A DNA stretch of 64,000 nucleotides, taken from Nitrosomonas marina. Its GTDB lineage: Bacteria; Pseudomonadota; Gammaproteobacteria; Burkholderiales; Nitrosomonadaceae. The DNA lies in contig NZ_FOCP01000011.1 of NCBI RefSeq assembly GCF_900110145.1, positions 1 to 64,000 of the forward strand. Direction: 5' to 3'. The notes below the pieces were generated by a model. That model was not told the origin of the DNA and made no database searches. It saw only the letters and a list, made by a program, of their open reading frames with translations. The position numbers and the translations under genes were made by a program. Below are positions 1 through 9,291 of the stretch, piece by piece (positions within the stretch are counted from its first letter, which is position 1; each line of letters opens with the position of its first letter).

Positions 1-57
1 CCGTGCTTCGCCCTCAATGAACCTACTCATGGAATACTCCAATTAACTGGAAAGTAA

Positions 58-312
58 AATTATATAACCAATTGGGTTTTCACACAGTCTGGGTCGTTAA
101 AGGACGCATTCGATCTGCTGTGGCAGGAAGGCGAGCGCTGTCCGAAAATGATGAGCGTCGGCCTGCATGGCAGAATTAGCGGGCATCCGTCACGTGCAAT
201 GGCACTGGCCCGTTTTCTCGATTATGTACAAAATCATGACCGGGCCTGGGTATGCCGGCGCGAAGAAATCGCCCGGCACTGGCTGACCGGACATCAATCC
301 GGCATGCGCTAG
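58..312 (+). pseudogene. 3' remnant of an allantoinase-like polysaccharide deacetylase gene
   Basis: From about position 97 the frame reads LKDAFDLLWQEGERCPKMMS, then a GLHGRISGHPSRAMALARF stretch and WVCRREEIARHW before TAG at 310-312. From memory this matches the C-terminal end of PuuE-type allantoinase/chitin-deacetylase-like proteins, which are usually about 300 residues. Only about 70 recognisable residues remain. A TAA at 55-57 closes the frame upstream, the codons between it and position 97 do not look like the family, and there is no start codon. I infer a 5'-truncated pseudogene rather than a gene cut by the window edge. Bases 1-57 show nothing recognisable. Confidence 0.6.
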
Positions 313-519
313 CTTTTGGCTTACCCATCGATCAATGGCAACCTTGCGTACGCCGCACATGATGTGCCCCTCTATCAACCGGATGGTCCATACACGGATT
401 GATTTTACAAACCGAAAACAGTATGGTCCAACAGTGATATACGTTTTTCGCCTGCTTGATCGGGATAAACCGGGTATGCGGGCTCTGTTCAATTTAATTC
501 CAAACCAAAGGAGATCAGT

Positions 520-1137
520 GTGAATTTTCCCGATTTTTATGCCGAAGCACCGGTTGTACGCACGTTCGATCCATTTGCCGCCACACTGGGTGCAGCACGT
601 GACGGACTGCTCGACTATCAATATCAGGATGCAGTTCGTCTGGCCGGACATTCCTGCCCGACGGTCGCGGGTGCATTTCTGATAGGGCGTGCGGCACTGT
701 CTGCACTCTATCCGGACGGGCCTGCCGAACGCGGCAACATCGCCGTGCACATGCCAGCACCGGAAGATGAGGGCACAACCGGCGTCATTGCGCAGGTGTT
801 GACACTGCTCACAGGTGCGGCGGCCCATAACGGCTTTCAAGGAATACGCGGCCATTTCCGGCGCAGAGGCCTGCTTACGTTCTCACAACAGCGCGAAACG
901 GAAGCCATTGTTTTCACACGCCTTGATAACCAGGTTAGTGTAGCGGTTTCACTCGATGTATCGCCGATACCCGCCGACCCCGCTCAAGGTGAACGACTGA
1001 TGGCTATCCTGCAGGAGTGCGCCGATGATCAGCAGAGATCTGATTTCGCCAGCGCCTGGCAGGAACGCGTGCGACGCTTACTGCTTGAATTTGCCGACGA
1101 TCCACGGGTAATACGCGTTATGCCCTGTGACGTTTGA
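520..1137 (+). CDS. FmdE-like conserved protein, 205 aa
   Basis: The gene starts with GTG at 520, set by a strong AAAGGAG at 507-513 six bases upstream. The protein has no signal peptide or membrane segment. The stretch RLAGHSCPTVAGAFLIGRAA near residues 40-60 resembles the GH-x-CP motif of FmdE-type proteins, named after the formylmethanofuran dehydrogenase operon, which bind metal through Cys and His. The family link comes from that motif alone. No C1-metabolism gene lies nearby, so the substrate is unknown. It stands alone between the deacetylase remnant and a hairpin after its stop codon. Confidence 0.7.
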   Translation: MNFPDFYAEAPVVRTFDPFAATLGAARDGLLDYQYQDAVRLAGHSCPTVAGAFLIGRAALSALYPDGPAERGNIAVHMPAPEDEGTTGVIAQVLTLLTGAAAHNGFQGIRGHFRRRGLLTFSQQRETEAIVFTRLDNQVSVAVSLDVSPIPADPAQGERLMAILQECADDQQRSDFASAWQERVRRLLLEFADDPRVIRVMPCDV

Positions 1138-1162
1138 CGGTAACCTATACAAGTCGCGGCCA

Positions 1163-1180
1163 ACCGGCCAAAAGGCCGGT
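1163..1180 (+). terminator. Hairpin after the FmdE-like gene
   Basis: ACCGGCC and GGCCGGT form a perfect 7-bp GC-rich stem around an AAAA loop, 25 bases past the stop at 1137. No U-tract follows, so it may stabilise the mRNA end or act as a weak terminator. The rest of 1138-1439 shows no convincing gene. Confidence 0.35.
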
Positions 1181-1439
1181 CAAGGCGAAGCAACACGCGT
1201 TCAATCTCAGTGTTACCGGCCCCTGAACAGTATCATCCATCATGGCCGTTTTGGAATTTGTTGGCAAGTGCACATGCATGATCGCAACGTCCATTGTCAG
1301 CACACGCTGGCGCGATCACTCACCGAGCTTTATTAAATGCGATATAGCACCTGTTTCACCCGTATTTTCTCCAATGACAGACATCGTGTAACTGGCACAA
1401 TATCCTGCTTCAGAGTGACAAATCTCTAGGGATAAACAC

Positions 1440-2117
1440 ATGTCAGTTGGAGTCATCGCGCTGATCGGCATGATAGCCGTTGCGGTCTATTATTTTTACA
1501 AAGGAAAACAGTCAAGGCAACTTGATTTTATCGATCATTACCAGTTCCCCTCAAGCCTGACGCGAAAAATCAGCACACAATACCCGCACCTGTCACAAAA
1601 TGATATTGATCTTGTCTTTGATGCACTGCGCGACTATTTTCATCTGTGCAATCAGGCCAAATACAGAACAGTATCAATGCCCTCCCAGGTAGTGGATGTG
1701 GCGTGGCATGAGTTCATCCTGTTTACCCGAAACTACCGGTATTTCTGCAAAAAAGCGCTTGGCAGATTTCTGCACCATACACCCACCGAAGTCATGCGGA
1801 CGCCAACTCAGGCACAGGCCGGGATCAAACGGGCCTGGCGTCTGGCCTGCGCAAAAGAGAATATCAATCCAGATACCCCGTCGTATCTGCCGCTGCTGTT
1901 TGCCATCGACAGCAGATTGAACATTGAGGACGGTTTTCGATATTCACTCAATTGCCGGGACAAGTCCTCGCCGGACTATGGCAGCGGCTATTGCGCGGCG
2001 CATATCGGCTGTGCATCGGGATGCGGCGGCGATTCGGAACCATCGAGTTCCGGCGGCGGAATATTCAGCGAGTCAGGGGGGGCCGGTGGATGCAGCAGCG
2101 GTTGCGGCGGCGATTGA
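1440..2117 (+). CDS. Glycine-rich domain-containing protein with Cys/Gly tail
   Basis: A 225-residue protein. Residues 3-20 form one hydrophobic N-terminal segment that probably anchors it in the inner membrane. The middle carries VVDVAWHEFILFTRNYRYFC near residue 85-105, which matches the D-x-x-WH-x-FIL-x-T-x-x-Y-x-x-FC signature of the glycine-rich domain (GRDP-like) family as I remember it. The last 50 residues are low in complexity and contain CASGCGGD and a terminal CSSGCGGD, an imperfect repeat rich in Cys, Gly and Ser. The function of bacterial members is unknown. An AGGGA stretch precedes the ATG. Confidence 0.7.
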   Translation: MSVGVIALIGMIAVAVYYFYKGKQSRQLDFIDHYQFPSSLTRKISTQYPHLSQNDIDLVFDALRDYFHLCNQAKYRTVSMPSQVVDVAWHEFILFTRNYRYFCKKALGRFLHHTPTEVMRTPTQAQAGIKRAWRLACAKENINPDTPSYLPLLFAIDSRLNIEDGFRYSLNCRDKSSPDYGSGYCAAHIGCASGCGGDSEPSSSGGGIFSESGGAGGCSSGCGGD

Positions 2118-2221
2118 TCAACAGTCACACGGTACTGATGTGAATTCCGCAGTCCTTTTAGCACTGTTTTCTACATATCTGAGAAAACGGTAAAAGCTAT
2201 CGATATCATTTTGTTTATCCA

Positions 2222-3643
2222 TTAATTGCTTTTAAACCTGATTTCCAGGCCCCGGCGACTCGGGTCGATTTTTTCGGCCAGATCACGCAAACAGGTGCGC
2301 AGACCTTCTTCTACAACCGGATGGTAAAACGGCGCTGCCAAAGCGTCAAAAACAGTCATTCTGTTCTCAATCGCCCAGGACAGCAGATGGCCCATATGTT
2401 CTCCAGCGGGCGCGATCATCTCCGCACCCAGCAAAACGCCGCTGTGCTTATCACCAAATATATGCAGCATGCCTTTGTTATATTGCTGGATGGTAGCGCG
2501 CCCCTGTGAATCGAACAAAACCTCTCCGGTATGGTACTCACCTTCAGTCAATTTTCGCCGTGGTTTGCCCACGCGTACTATGTTGGGCTCGGAAAAGGTA
2601 ATGGCCAGCGGCGTACGACGCTGAAACGCAGCAGTCTCATTAACGCAGTTCCACCCTGCAATCCGCCCTTCATCGCTGGCTTCATGAAGAACCGGTCGCA
2701 CACCGGTAACATCACCCGCTATGAAAATTGGAAAATCCGCAATCTGCATCGTCTCCGGATTGTATTCCGGCACGCCGGCATCAGTGAACGGCACACCGAT
2801 TTCTTCCAGGCCCAGGTTACGCACATTCGGTCGCCGCCCGGTTGCGGCCAGGACGGTTTTGACCTGAATATGCCTGGTATCTTGTCCTTCCTGCCAGGAA
2901 ATGGCAACTTCATCACCACACGATTCGTAACAGAGCTCCTGAGCGTAACTCAACGACAGTTCTTCCTGAAATGTTTTGATGGCGTACTCGATCACATCCG
3001 CATCAGTCAAGCCACCCACGGTGCGCGAACGGCCAAACAGATGCGTTGTGACTCCCATCCGGTGCATCGCCTGACCGAGTTCCAGACCCAGCGGACCCGT
3101 TCCAATGACTGCCACTGATTCCGGCAGGATTTCCAGTTCGAACAATTCGTCGGTTGTTAAAACACTATTTCGGTTTTTGTCGCGAATGGCTTTCAGCGGT
3201 TCGGGAATGAACGGTGTGGAGCCGCTGGCCAGAATGACCTTGCCGGCCTGAATGGTCTGATCGCCGACCTGAAGCGTGTCGGGCTCCAGAAACCGCGCTT
3301 TACCGTGCATGTTGTTTTCGTCGATATCCTCAATCGACTCCATCACGAAGCTGACAAAATAGTCGCGCATCGATCTGACATGTCGAAGCGCCTCCTCTGT
3401 GCGGATAAATAACCGATCGCCGCCATGAATACCCTGTTTCGCCAGCTGATGCCGTCGATGATAATCGTTGGCAGTCTGGATAAACACCTTGCTGGGCATA
3501 CATCCTACACGGGCGCACGTCGTACCGTAATGGCCCTCATTAATTAAAACAATATTCCGGGTTTTATGTTTTGCAGCGCTATACGCGGCCAGACCCGCTG
3601 TTCCAGCGCCAATAATGACGATATCCGCTTGTCGAGTTGCCAT
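2222..3643 (-). CDS. lpd: Dihydrolipoyl dehydrogenase (E3)
   Basis: Class I flavin disulfide reductase, 473 residues, the usual length. It has an N-terminal FAD-binding GAGTAGLAA near residue 12, the redox disulfide in TTCARVGCMPSK near residue 43, an NAD-binding GTGPLGLELG near residue 180, a second FAD motif FIAGDVTG near residue 310, and a C-terminal FYHPVVEEGL holding the catalytic His-Glu pair. It reoxidises lipoyl groups of 2-oxoacid dehydrogenase complexes in the cytosol. It stands alone, convergent with the glycine-rich protein gene and about 13 kb from sucB. That it is the E3 for that complex is an inference; a related disulfide reductase is possible. Confidence 0.88.
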   Translation of the reverse strand: MATRQADIVIIGAGTAGLAAYSAAKHKTRNIVLINEGHYGTTCARVGCMPSKVFIQTANDYHRRHQLAKQGIHGGDRLFIRTEEALRHVRSMRDYFVSFVMESIEDIDENNMHGKARFLEPDTLQVGDQTIQAGKVILASGSTPFIPEPLKAIRDKNRNSVLTTDELFELEILPESVAVIGTGPLGLELGQAMHRMGVTTHLFGRSRTVGGLTDADVIEYAIKTFQEELSLSYAQELCYESCGDEVAISWQEGQDTRHIQVKTVLAATGRRPNVRNLGLEEIGVPFTDAGVPEYNPETMQIADFPIFIAGDVTGVRPVLHEASDEGRIAGWNCVNETAAFQRRTPLAITFSEPNIVRVGKPRRKLTEGEYHTGEVLFDSQGRATIQQYNKGMLHIFGDKHSGVLLGAEMIAPAGEHMGHLLSWAIENRMTVFDALAAPFYHPVVEEGLRTCLRDLAEKIDPSRRGLEIRFKSN

Positions 3644-3847
3644 AGTTCATATAGATCACATAAAAGTCTAAAAATACTCTGCTGAAATGACGCGCAGTGA
3701 CATCTTGATAGCACTACCCTGATGAATATCGCTGTATCCGACTGTGATATCAATTGCATCCACGCAGCATGTTTGTAACAGAATACCAGACCGGCGTGCT
3801 TTTCACATACAATTTGAACCATTAACAGTCAACCGGAAAGAAACCAC

Positions 3848-4195
3848 ATGCATGCACGCTTGATTATTGCCTCAGCCTCGCTTCTCATTATCACGGCAGG
3901 GTGCGCCGGTAAAGAGCAGTTCTACCGCAGCATGTACGAAGGATGGAAAACACAGGAAACCAATATACACCCCCGGATTGATCAGCGTCCGCTACAGCAC
4001 CCGCAGATGTCTTATGATGCGTATGACACCGAACGAAAAAATACAAAACAGCAAGTAGTAACGATCGAACAGCTGTATTTCAGTGCATCCGGCCTGAGCG
4101 AGCTATCAATCAGCAAATTATTTCTGTTCATTGTTAACGCGCCCGGGCACTCTATCCATGTGACAGCGTTTTTGCTTCTCCATGTGACAGTATGA
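3848..4195 (+). CDS. Small lipoprotein, C-terminus possibly frameshifted
   Basis: Residues 1-19 form a lipoprotein signal ending in the lipobox ITAGC, so the product is probably anchored to a membrane by acylated Cys19. The mature part starts AGKEQFYRSMYEGWKTQE. The 115-residue reading continues past a run of six A near 4036-4041 into sequence with a hydrophobic tail, and its 3' end overlaps the convergent ABC exporter gene by 44 bp. With one A fewer, translation would end after ERKIQNSK at about 4056, giving about 68 residues, a size I recall for similar lipoproteins. Function unknown. Confidence 0.55.
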   Translation: MHARLIIASASLLIITAGCAGKEQFYRSMYEGWKTQETNIHPRIDQRPLQHPQMSYDAYDTERKNTKQQVVTIEQLYFSASGLSELSISKLFLFIVNAPGHSIHVTAFLLLHVTV

Positions 4196-5843
4196 ACACC
4201 CTGTCTGCCGCATTGATAACGGCTGGCTGGTGCGACACTGCAATAATCGTCAGTTGACTGGAAAGTTGCTGTAATGTTTCACAGATATTTTTTTCGCTCT
4301 CTGGATCCAGCGCACTGGTCGGTTCATCCATGATCAAAAAAGCCGGGCCATGCGCCAGCGCCCGCGCGATCGCAATGCGCTGGCGTTGTCCGCCAGACAA
4401 CATCCCGCCCCGTTCACCGACAACCGACTGCATGCCATCGGGCAGCGCGCTGACAAATTCCCACGCGCCCGCCTTGCGCAACGCACGCTCGGCATCCGCT
4501 TCAGTCAGTGCGGGTTCGCCAACCAGAATGTTGTTCACAATGGTGTCGTGCAGCAGGATCGTATCCTGTGATACATAACCGATCATATGTCGCCATTTAC
4601 GCAAGTCGATATCATGCAGTGGTTTGCCATCAATCAGCACTTCGCCACTATCAGGTTCCGCCAGTCCGCACAGCAAATCAATCAGGGTGCTCTTGCCCAC
4701 ACCCGAAGGGCCGGTCACAGCGGTAAATGTTCGAATCGGAATTTCAAGTTTCAAATTGTCGAAAATCGATTTTTCACCATAGCTGAACTGCACGTTATGC
4801 AGCACTATATTCTGATTAAGGGTGGGCTCGCCCGTACCGGAATTGCGCTCGGCAGCCGCTGCGGCATCTTCAGCAGCTTTACGCAATGCCCAGTAGGCGC
4901 TTTCCTGCACGGCGAGCTGCTGATATTTACGCTGCGTTTTGTTAAGTAGCCCCAGTATGCGTGTCAACAGAAAAACCATCACCATCACCTCGGGTAGCGA
5001 CAGTTCCCAGATAACCAGCGCCAGATACAGACCAGCGGCGGTGATGGCCGCAAGTATCGGTTCCTGTAACGCCATCAATGCCGCACGGCTCATGACTTCG
5101 TGCCGCGTGGCTTTTTCCAGCTGTTTGGTTTGATCGTGCAGAATTGCGTCGGCGACATTGTCGCGCGCCATGGCTTTAAGCGATTTGACTGAATTCAATA
5201 CGTCCGACAGGTACGCCAGCAGATAGCGTAACAATTGCGTCTGGCTCGCGCCTGCACGACGGGTTGCGCGTACCAGCCGGTGCAGAACGAGCAGCAGAAA
5301 AAGACCGATTAACAGGGAAGCCAGCGTCGCTTCCCAGGATATAAACACGGCAACCACCGCATAGACAAGCACCTGAATAGCCAGCGCGAGTACGATTACA
5401 CTATGCTCAAATCCATTGGCCGCACGATACGCTTCCGTGGCCACCGAATTGGCAAGCGAGCCGACAGGTTGACGCAGATAATATTGCCAGCGACTGGCCA
5501 GCAAAGCTTCGATCAGGCTCAAACGCAGCGCCGTCGCAACATGTGCGACCGTATAACCAACCTGACGGTTGGCCAGCAGCAATATCAGCCCTTTCGTAAA
5601 CATACCGGCAACGATAATGATTAAAATCATATCCAGCGTCGGCTCAATACCAATTTTCTGGAGAATGTCCACCATAAATTTGCCGATACCGGATTCACCG
5701 GATGATTCTCCGACTGCGATAGATAACAGCGGCAATAAGGCCGTCAGACTGAGTCCTTCAGCCACGCCGGCGATAAGCAGCGCGAACAGCACGAAAGCGC
5801 TGCGGCGCGGAAAAACCATGATATATGTAATGAGCGTTCGCAT
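4152..5843 (-). CDS. ABC transporter, fused permease and ATPase (exporter type)
   Basis: A 563-residue half-transporter. The N-terminal 310 residues hold about six membrane helices in the type I exporter pattern. The ATPase follows: Walker A GPSGVGKST at residues 378-386, signature LSGGQRQRIAIARAL, and Walker B FLIMDEPTSALD. It should act as a homodimer that exports a lipid, peptide or polysaccharide across the inner membrane. It resembles MsbA-like and heterologous lipid or peptide exporters, but no neighbour shows the substrate. The ATG is at 5843. The gene is convergent with the small lipoprotein gene and 177 bp downstream of lolD on the same strand. Confidence 0.85.
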   Translation of the reverse strand: MRTLITYIMVFPRRSAFVLFALLIAGVAEGLSLTALLPLLSIAVGESSGESGIGKFMVDILQKIGIEPTLDMILIIIVAGMFTKGLILLLANRQVGYTVAHVATALRLSLIEALLASRWQYYLRQPVGSLANSVATEAYRAANGFEHSVIVLALAIQVLVYAVVAVFISWEATLASLLIGLFLLLVLHRLVRATRRAGASQTQLLRYLLAYLSDVLNSVKSLKAMARDNVADAILHDQTKQLEKATRHEVMSRAALMALQEPILAAITAAGLYLALVIWELSLPEVMVMVFLLTRILGLLNKTQRKYQQLAVQESAYWALRKAAEDAAAAAERNSGTGEPTLNQNIVLHNVQFSYGEKSIFDNLKLEIPIRTFTAVTGPSGVGKSTLIDLLCGLAEPDSGEVLIDGKPLHDIDLRKWRHMIGYVSQDTILLHDTIVNNILVGEPALTEADAERALRKAGAWEFVSALPDGMQSVVGERGGMLSGGQRQRIAIARALAHGPAFLIMDEPTSALDPESEKNICETLQQLSSQLTIIAVSHQPAVINAADRVFILSHGEAKTLSHG

Positions 5844-6020
5844 TGATTTGTTTGAGAACGGTTTGTTTGTTTTTGAACGAAATGGGTTGAACAGTTACAA
5901 AAAACTGTCTATCTTACCTGAAAGCGCTTGGTTATTGCCTGCAACCAGACAATAGTCAACTCAGTCGAAATAGGCGTGTTGCAAAAAAATCAGAGACGCC
6001 AGGCTGCATAATACTACAGC

Positions 6021-6728
6021 TTATGTAACGTCCTGCAGTACGCCGTCAATCAGCTGCTTGATTCGTTTGGCACGCGCGGCGAGCTGCTGATCGTGCGTAA
6101 CAACGACAAGACTGGCATTCACTTTTTCATTCAGTTCGAGCATCAAATCAAAGACAGCTTCGGCGGTTTGGCGATCAAGATTACCGGTTGGCTCGTCCGC
6201 CAGAATACACGCCGGCTCGGTGACCAGCGCGCGAGCCACGGCAGCGCGCTGCCGTTCGCCACCGGATAACTCGCCCGGGTTATGTGCCAACCGGTGGCCC
6301 AGTCCGACCTGCTGCAGCACTGCAGCGGCGCGCTCCTGTGCTTCGCCAGCTGCCATGCGCCTAATCAGCAGAGGCATGGCGACATTTTCCAGTGCGGTAA
6401 ACTCGGGCAGCAAATGATGAAACTGATATATGAATCCCAGCGAACCGTTTCGCAGCCTGCAGCGTGTCCATTCATCCATCGCGGCGATATTCTGCCCCAG
6501 AATATTGATCTCTCCGCTGCTTGGTTTGTCAAGTCCGCCCAGCAAATGCAGCAGCGTGCTTTTACCCGAGCCGGAAGCCCCTACAATGGCCATCATTTCA
6601 CCACTGTAGATTTCCAGGTCCACGCCCTTCAGGACAGAGACTTCCAGTTCTCCCTGATCGAACTGTTTGAACAGTTGACGACAGGCGATCACAACGTTGT
6701 CCCCGGCTGCGCCAGCAGTATCATTCAT
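6021..6728 (-). CDS. lolD: Lipoprotein-releasing system ATPase LolD
   Basis: A 235-residue ABC ATPase that powers release of outer-membrane lipoproteins from the inner membrane to LolA. It shows Walker [10 protein letters not shown], the signature [15 protein letters not shown] and Walker [13 protein letters not shown], with the length and [14 protein letters not shown] start typical of LolD/MacB-type ATPases. Its first codons overlap the end of lolC by 8 bp, so the two are translationally coupled. That pairing decides the assignment to LolD rather than FtsE or MacB. Confidence 0.92.
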   Translation of the reverse strand: MNDTAGAAGDNVVIACRQLFKQFDQGELEVSVLKGVDLEIYSGEMMAIVGASGSGKSTLLHLLGGLDKPSSGEINILGQNIAAMDEWTRCRLRNGSLGFIYQFHHLLPEFTALENVAMPLLIRRMAAGEAQERAAAVLQQVGLGHRLAHNPGELSGGERQRAAVARALVTEPACILADEPTGNLDRQTAEAVFDLMLELNEKVNASLVVVTHDQQLAARAKRIKQLIDGVLQDVT

Positions 6729-7965
6729 AACGCAGCGCCTCCGCCGGATTCACCTTGGATGCCCGGTAACTCGGATAAATGGTCGCAAGCAGACTCAAGA
6801 TAAACGATACTACGGCAACAGTGACTATATCCGTTGTCTGTGGATCGGTTGGAATCTTGCTGATGTAATAAATCTCGTTCGACAGAAATTCCACGCTGAA
6901 AACCCATTCGATGAACGCGACAACCTCTCCGACGTTATAGGCCAGCAGGACGCCCCCGGTTACACCCAGAATGGTGCCGGCCACGCCGATAAAAGTCCCC
7001 TGAACAATAAAAATTTTCATAATGCTGCGAGGACTCGCACCCAGCGTGCGCAAAATAGCAATATCTGACTGTTTGTCGGTAACAGCCATGACCAGCGTCG
7101 ATACGATATTAAAAGCCGCCACGGCTATGATCAAGGCCAGAATCAGCGACAACATCCGTTTTTCGATCTGTATAGCGCGAAAATAGTTCGCATGTTGCTG
7201 CGTCCAATCGGTAACATAATAAGGACCGGTCAGTGAATGAATCAAATCGTTGACAACCTTCGGCGCCAGAAACATATCACTTAATTTTAAACGCACCCCG
7301 GAAACATGATCGTCCATACGATATAGTTTCTGTGCATCAGCCATGTGGATCAGCACCAGTCCGGAATCATACTCAAAATGCCCTGCTTCAAAAATTCCAA
7401 CGACGGTAAACTGCTTCAGCCGTGGCAGTATCCCTGCAGGCGTCACCTGCCCTTGCGGTGAAATCAACACAATTTTGTCGCCCCTGAACGCACCCAGACT
7501 GCGCGCCAGTTCCATGCCGATGACAATGCCGAAATCACCCGGTATAAGATTTTCCAGTTCACCGCTGACCATCATATCAGAGAAATCGGCAACGTGATTT
7601 TCTGCATCAGGCAGAATACCGCGCACAATTGCGCCATGCACTACCTGATCATAGGACACCATTCCCTGCGCATTGACAAAAGGTGCGGCACCTTCCACCG
7701 ACGGATGTCTGGATGCCTCTTCAGCCAGTGCCTGCCAGTTGGACAATCGGTTATCGAAGCCATTGATTTGCACATGAGAAGCGACACCGAGAATGCGCGC
7801 ACGCACTTCTTTCTGGAATCCGTTCATTACAGACATGACCGTAATCAAAGCAGTCATGCCCAGCGTAATACCTAGTAGAGAAATCAGTGAAATAAACGAA
7901 ATGAAATGATTGCGTTTTTTTGCTCGGGTGTAACGCAAACCGATAAAGAGCTCGTATGGAGACAC
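6721..7965 (-). CDS. lolC: Lipoprotein-releasing system permease LolC/LolE
   Basis: A 414-residue inner-membrane permease. One N-terminal helix follows the signature [20 protein letters not shown], then a periplasmic domain of about 210 residues, then three C-terminal helices of the FtsX fold. The segment [16 protein letters not shown] lies between helices 2 and 3, and the end [17 protein letters not shown] is typical. With LolD it extracts lipoproteins from the inner membrane. Only one permease gene is present, as is common where LolC/E forms a homodimer. The ATG at 7965 starts [12 protein letters not shown], the standard LolC beginning. Confidence 0.93.
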   Translation of the reverse strand: MSPYELFIGLRYTRAKKRNHFISFISLISLLGITLGMTALITVMSVMNGFQKEVRARILGVASHVQINGFDNRLSNWQALAEEASRHPSVEGAAPFVNAQGMVSYDQVVHGAIVRGILPDAENHVADFSDMMVSGELENLIPGDFGIVIGMELARSLGAFRGDKIVLISPQGQVTPAGILPRLKQFTVVGIFEAGHFEYDSGLVLIHMADAQKLYRMDDHVSGVRLKLSDMFLAPKVVNDLIHSLTGPYYVTDWTQQHANYFRAIQIEKRMLSLILALIIAVAAFNIVSTLVMAVTDKQSDIAILRTLGASPRSIMKIFIVQGTFIGVAGTILGVTGGVLLAYNVGEVVAFIEWVFSVEFLSNEIYYISKIPTDPQTTDIVTVAVVSFILSLLATIYPSYRASKVNPAEALRYE

Positions 7966-8098
7966 AAAAAATAAATGCCTAGATTAATAAAGTTAGCAAG
8001 TGTGCCATAATTAGCCCAGAATGAGTAGATAGCCTGACTTGTTCAATCAACGTAATTTGTTTTTTCACTCCGGCGCAAAGCAAATGTATAATCATTCC

Positions 8099-9268
8099 AT
8101 GAAATTTGATATGGTCGTAATCGGCGGTGGACTGGTGGGTGCCAGCCTTGTGGCTGCGCTGAAGAACAGCGGACTGAGGATAGCTCTAATCGAGTCTCGG
8201 GAACCGTCACCCATACCGGATGATAGCAGCTGGGACAGTCGCGTGTACGCAATCAGCCCGGGTAGCGTTGCGTTTTTGCACGATCACGCAATCTGGCAGC
8301 GAATGGAATTATCCCGTGTTGCGCCAGTCTATGACATGGCGGTTTTTGGGGACGACAGCAGTTCGTGCATTCATTTCAGCGCATATGAAATCGGCGTGTC
8401 CGAACTGGCCTGTATTGTCGAAAACCGGCAGCTGCAAACTGCCGTTTGGACAGCAATACAACCACAAAATGATAATCTGGAGATTATTTGCCCGACACGA
8501 TGCACTGCCATCAGCTGGCATGAATCGCACGCTGAAATACAACTCGAAGATGGCCGCCAGATAGACGCAGCGCTTGTTGTCGGCGCAGACGGGGTCAATT
8601 CATGGGTACGTCAGCAGGCAGACATCGAGGTTAATCGCCATCCCTATCAGCAAATTGGCGTAGTTGCCAATTTCAATACCCGGTTGTCTCATCGTCATGT
8701 TGCACATCAATGGTTCAGGCGTGATGGCGTGATGGCGCTATTGCCGCTACCCGGCAACCGGGTTTCCATGGTCTGGTCGACCGACGAGGAACATGCCGCC
8801 GAGCTACGCGCATTATCGGCCGATCAGCTTTGCCAGCATGTCGAAACGGCTGCTTCACATACCCTTGGCGAATTGCAGTTGATTACGCCGGCGACCGGTT
8901 TTCCACTGAATTTTGTCCATGTCAGCAACCTGGTTAAACCACGGTTGGTGCTCGTCGGCGATGCAGCGCATGGCATACACCCGTTGGCCGGGCAAGGCGT
9001 CAATCTTGGTCTGCGCGACGTGCGAAAACTTGCCGAAATTCTCAATGATCGCGGTTTACAGTCCGATATCGGGGATTTTATTCTGTTGCGTCGGTATGAA
9101 TGTGCGCGCAAAGAAGATATTCTGGCATTGGAACTGGTCACCGACAGTCTGCAAAAGCTGTTTATCAATCCTGATCCCACACTTGCACGGTTACGGAATT
9201 TAGGTCTGGAGATTACCGACCGGCTGCCTTTGATTAAAAACCGGTTGATGCAGCACGCACTGAGTTAA
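8099..9268 (+). CDS. UbiH/UbiF/VisC-family FAD-dependent hydroxylase
   Basis: A 389-residue flavoprotein monooxygenase of the ubiquinone ring-hydroxylase family. It has the FAD dinucleotide motif GGGLVGASL at the N-terminus, the second motif VVGADGVNSWVR near residue 165, and the FAD ribityl motif GDAAHGIHPLAGQGVNLGL near residue 285. I chose ATG 8099 because it puts MKFDMVVIGGG at the terminus as in homologues; an upstream ATG at 8084 and a TTG at 8039 are in frame but less likely. It probably hydroxylates an early ubiquinone intermediate with O2 and NADPH. Which ring position (UbiH, UbiF, UbiM) cannot be told from motifs. dsbC follows after 23 bp. Confidence 0.85.
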   Translation: MKFDMVVIGGGLVGASLVAALKNSGLRIALIESREPSPIPDDSSWDSRVYAISPGSVAFLHDHAIWQRMELSRVAPVYDMAVFGDDSSSCIHFSAYEIGVSELACIVENRQLQTAVWTAIQPQNDNLEIICPTRCTAISWHESHAEIQLEDGRQIDAALVVGADGVNSWVRQQADIEVNRHPYQQIGVVANFNTRLSHRHVAHQWFRRDGVMALLPLPGNRVSMVWSTDEEHAAELRALSADQLCQHVETAASHTLGELQLITPATGFPLNFVHVSNLVKPRLVLVGDAAHGIHPLAGQGVNLGLRDVRKLAEILNDRGLQSDIGDFILLRRYECARKEDILALELVTDSLQKLFINPDPTLARLRNLGLEITDRLPLIKNRLMQHALS

Positions 9269-9291
9269 TCTGAAATTTACAAGGAGCCATA

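Noticed and set aside
190..855. 221-residue minus-strand frame opposite the FmdE-like gene
   Set aside because: It is the antisense shadow of the deacetylase remnant and the FmdE-like gene, with Cys/Arg-rich composition and no ribosome site.
1127..1336. 69-residue plus-strand frame after the FmdE-like gene
   Set aside because: It overlaps the upstream gene and a hairpin, has no ribosome site and no protein-like pattern.
5962..6002. GGCGTGTTGCAAAA stretch resembling an insertion-sequence end
   Set aside because: Only one copy is present, no partner end or transposase is nearby, and it can be explained as a hairpin between genes.
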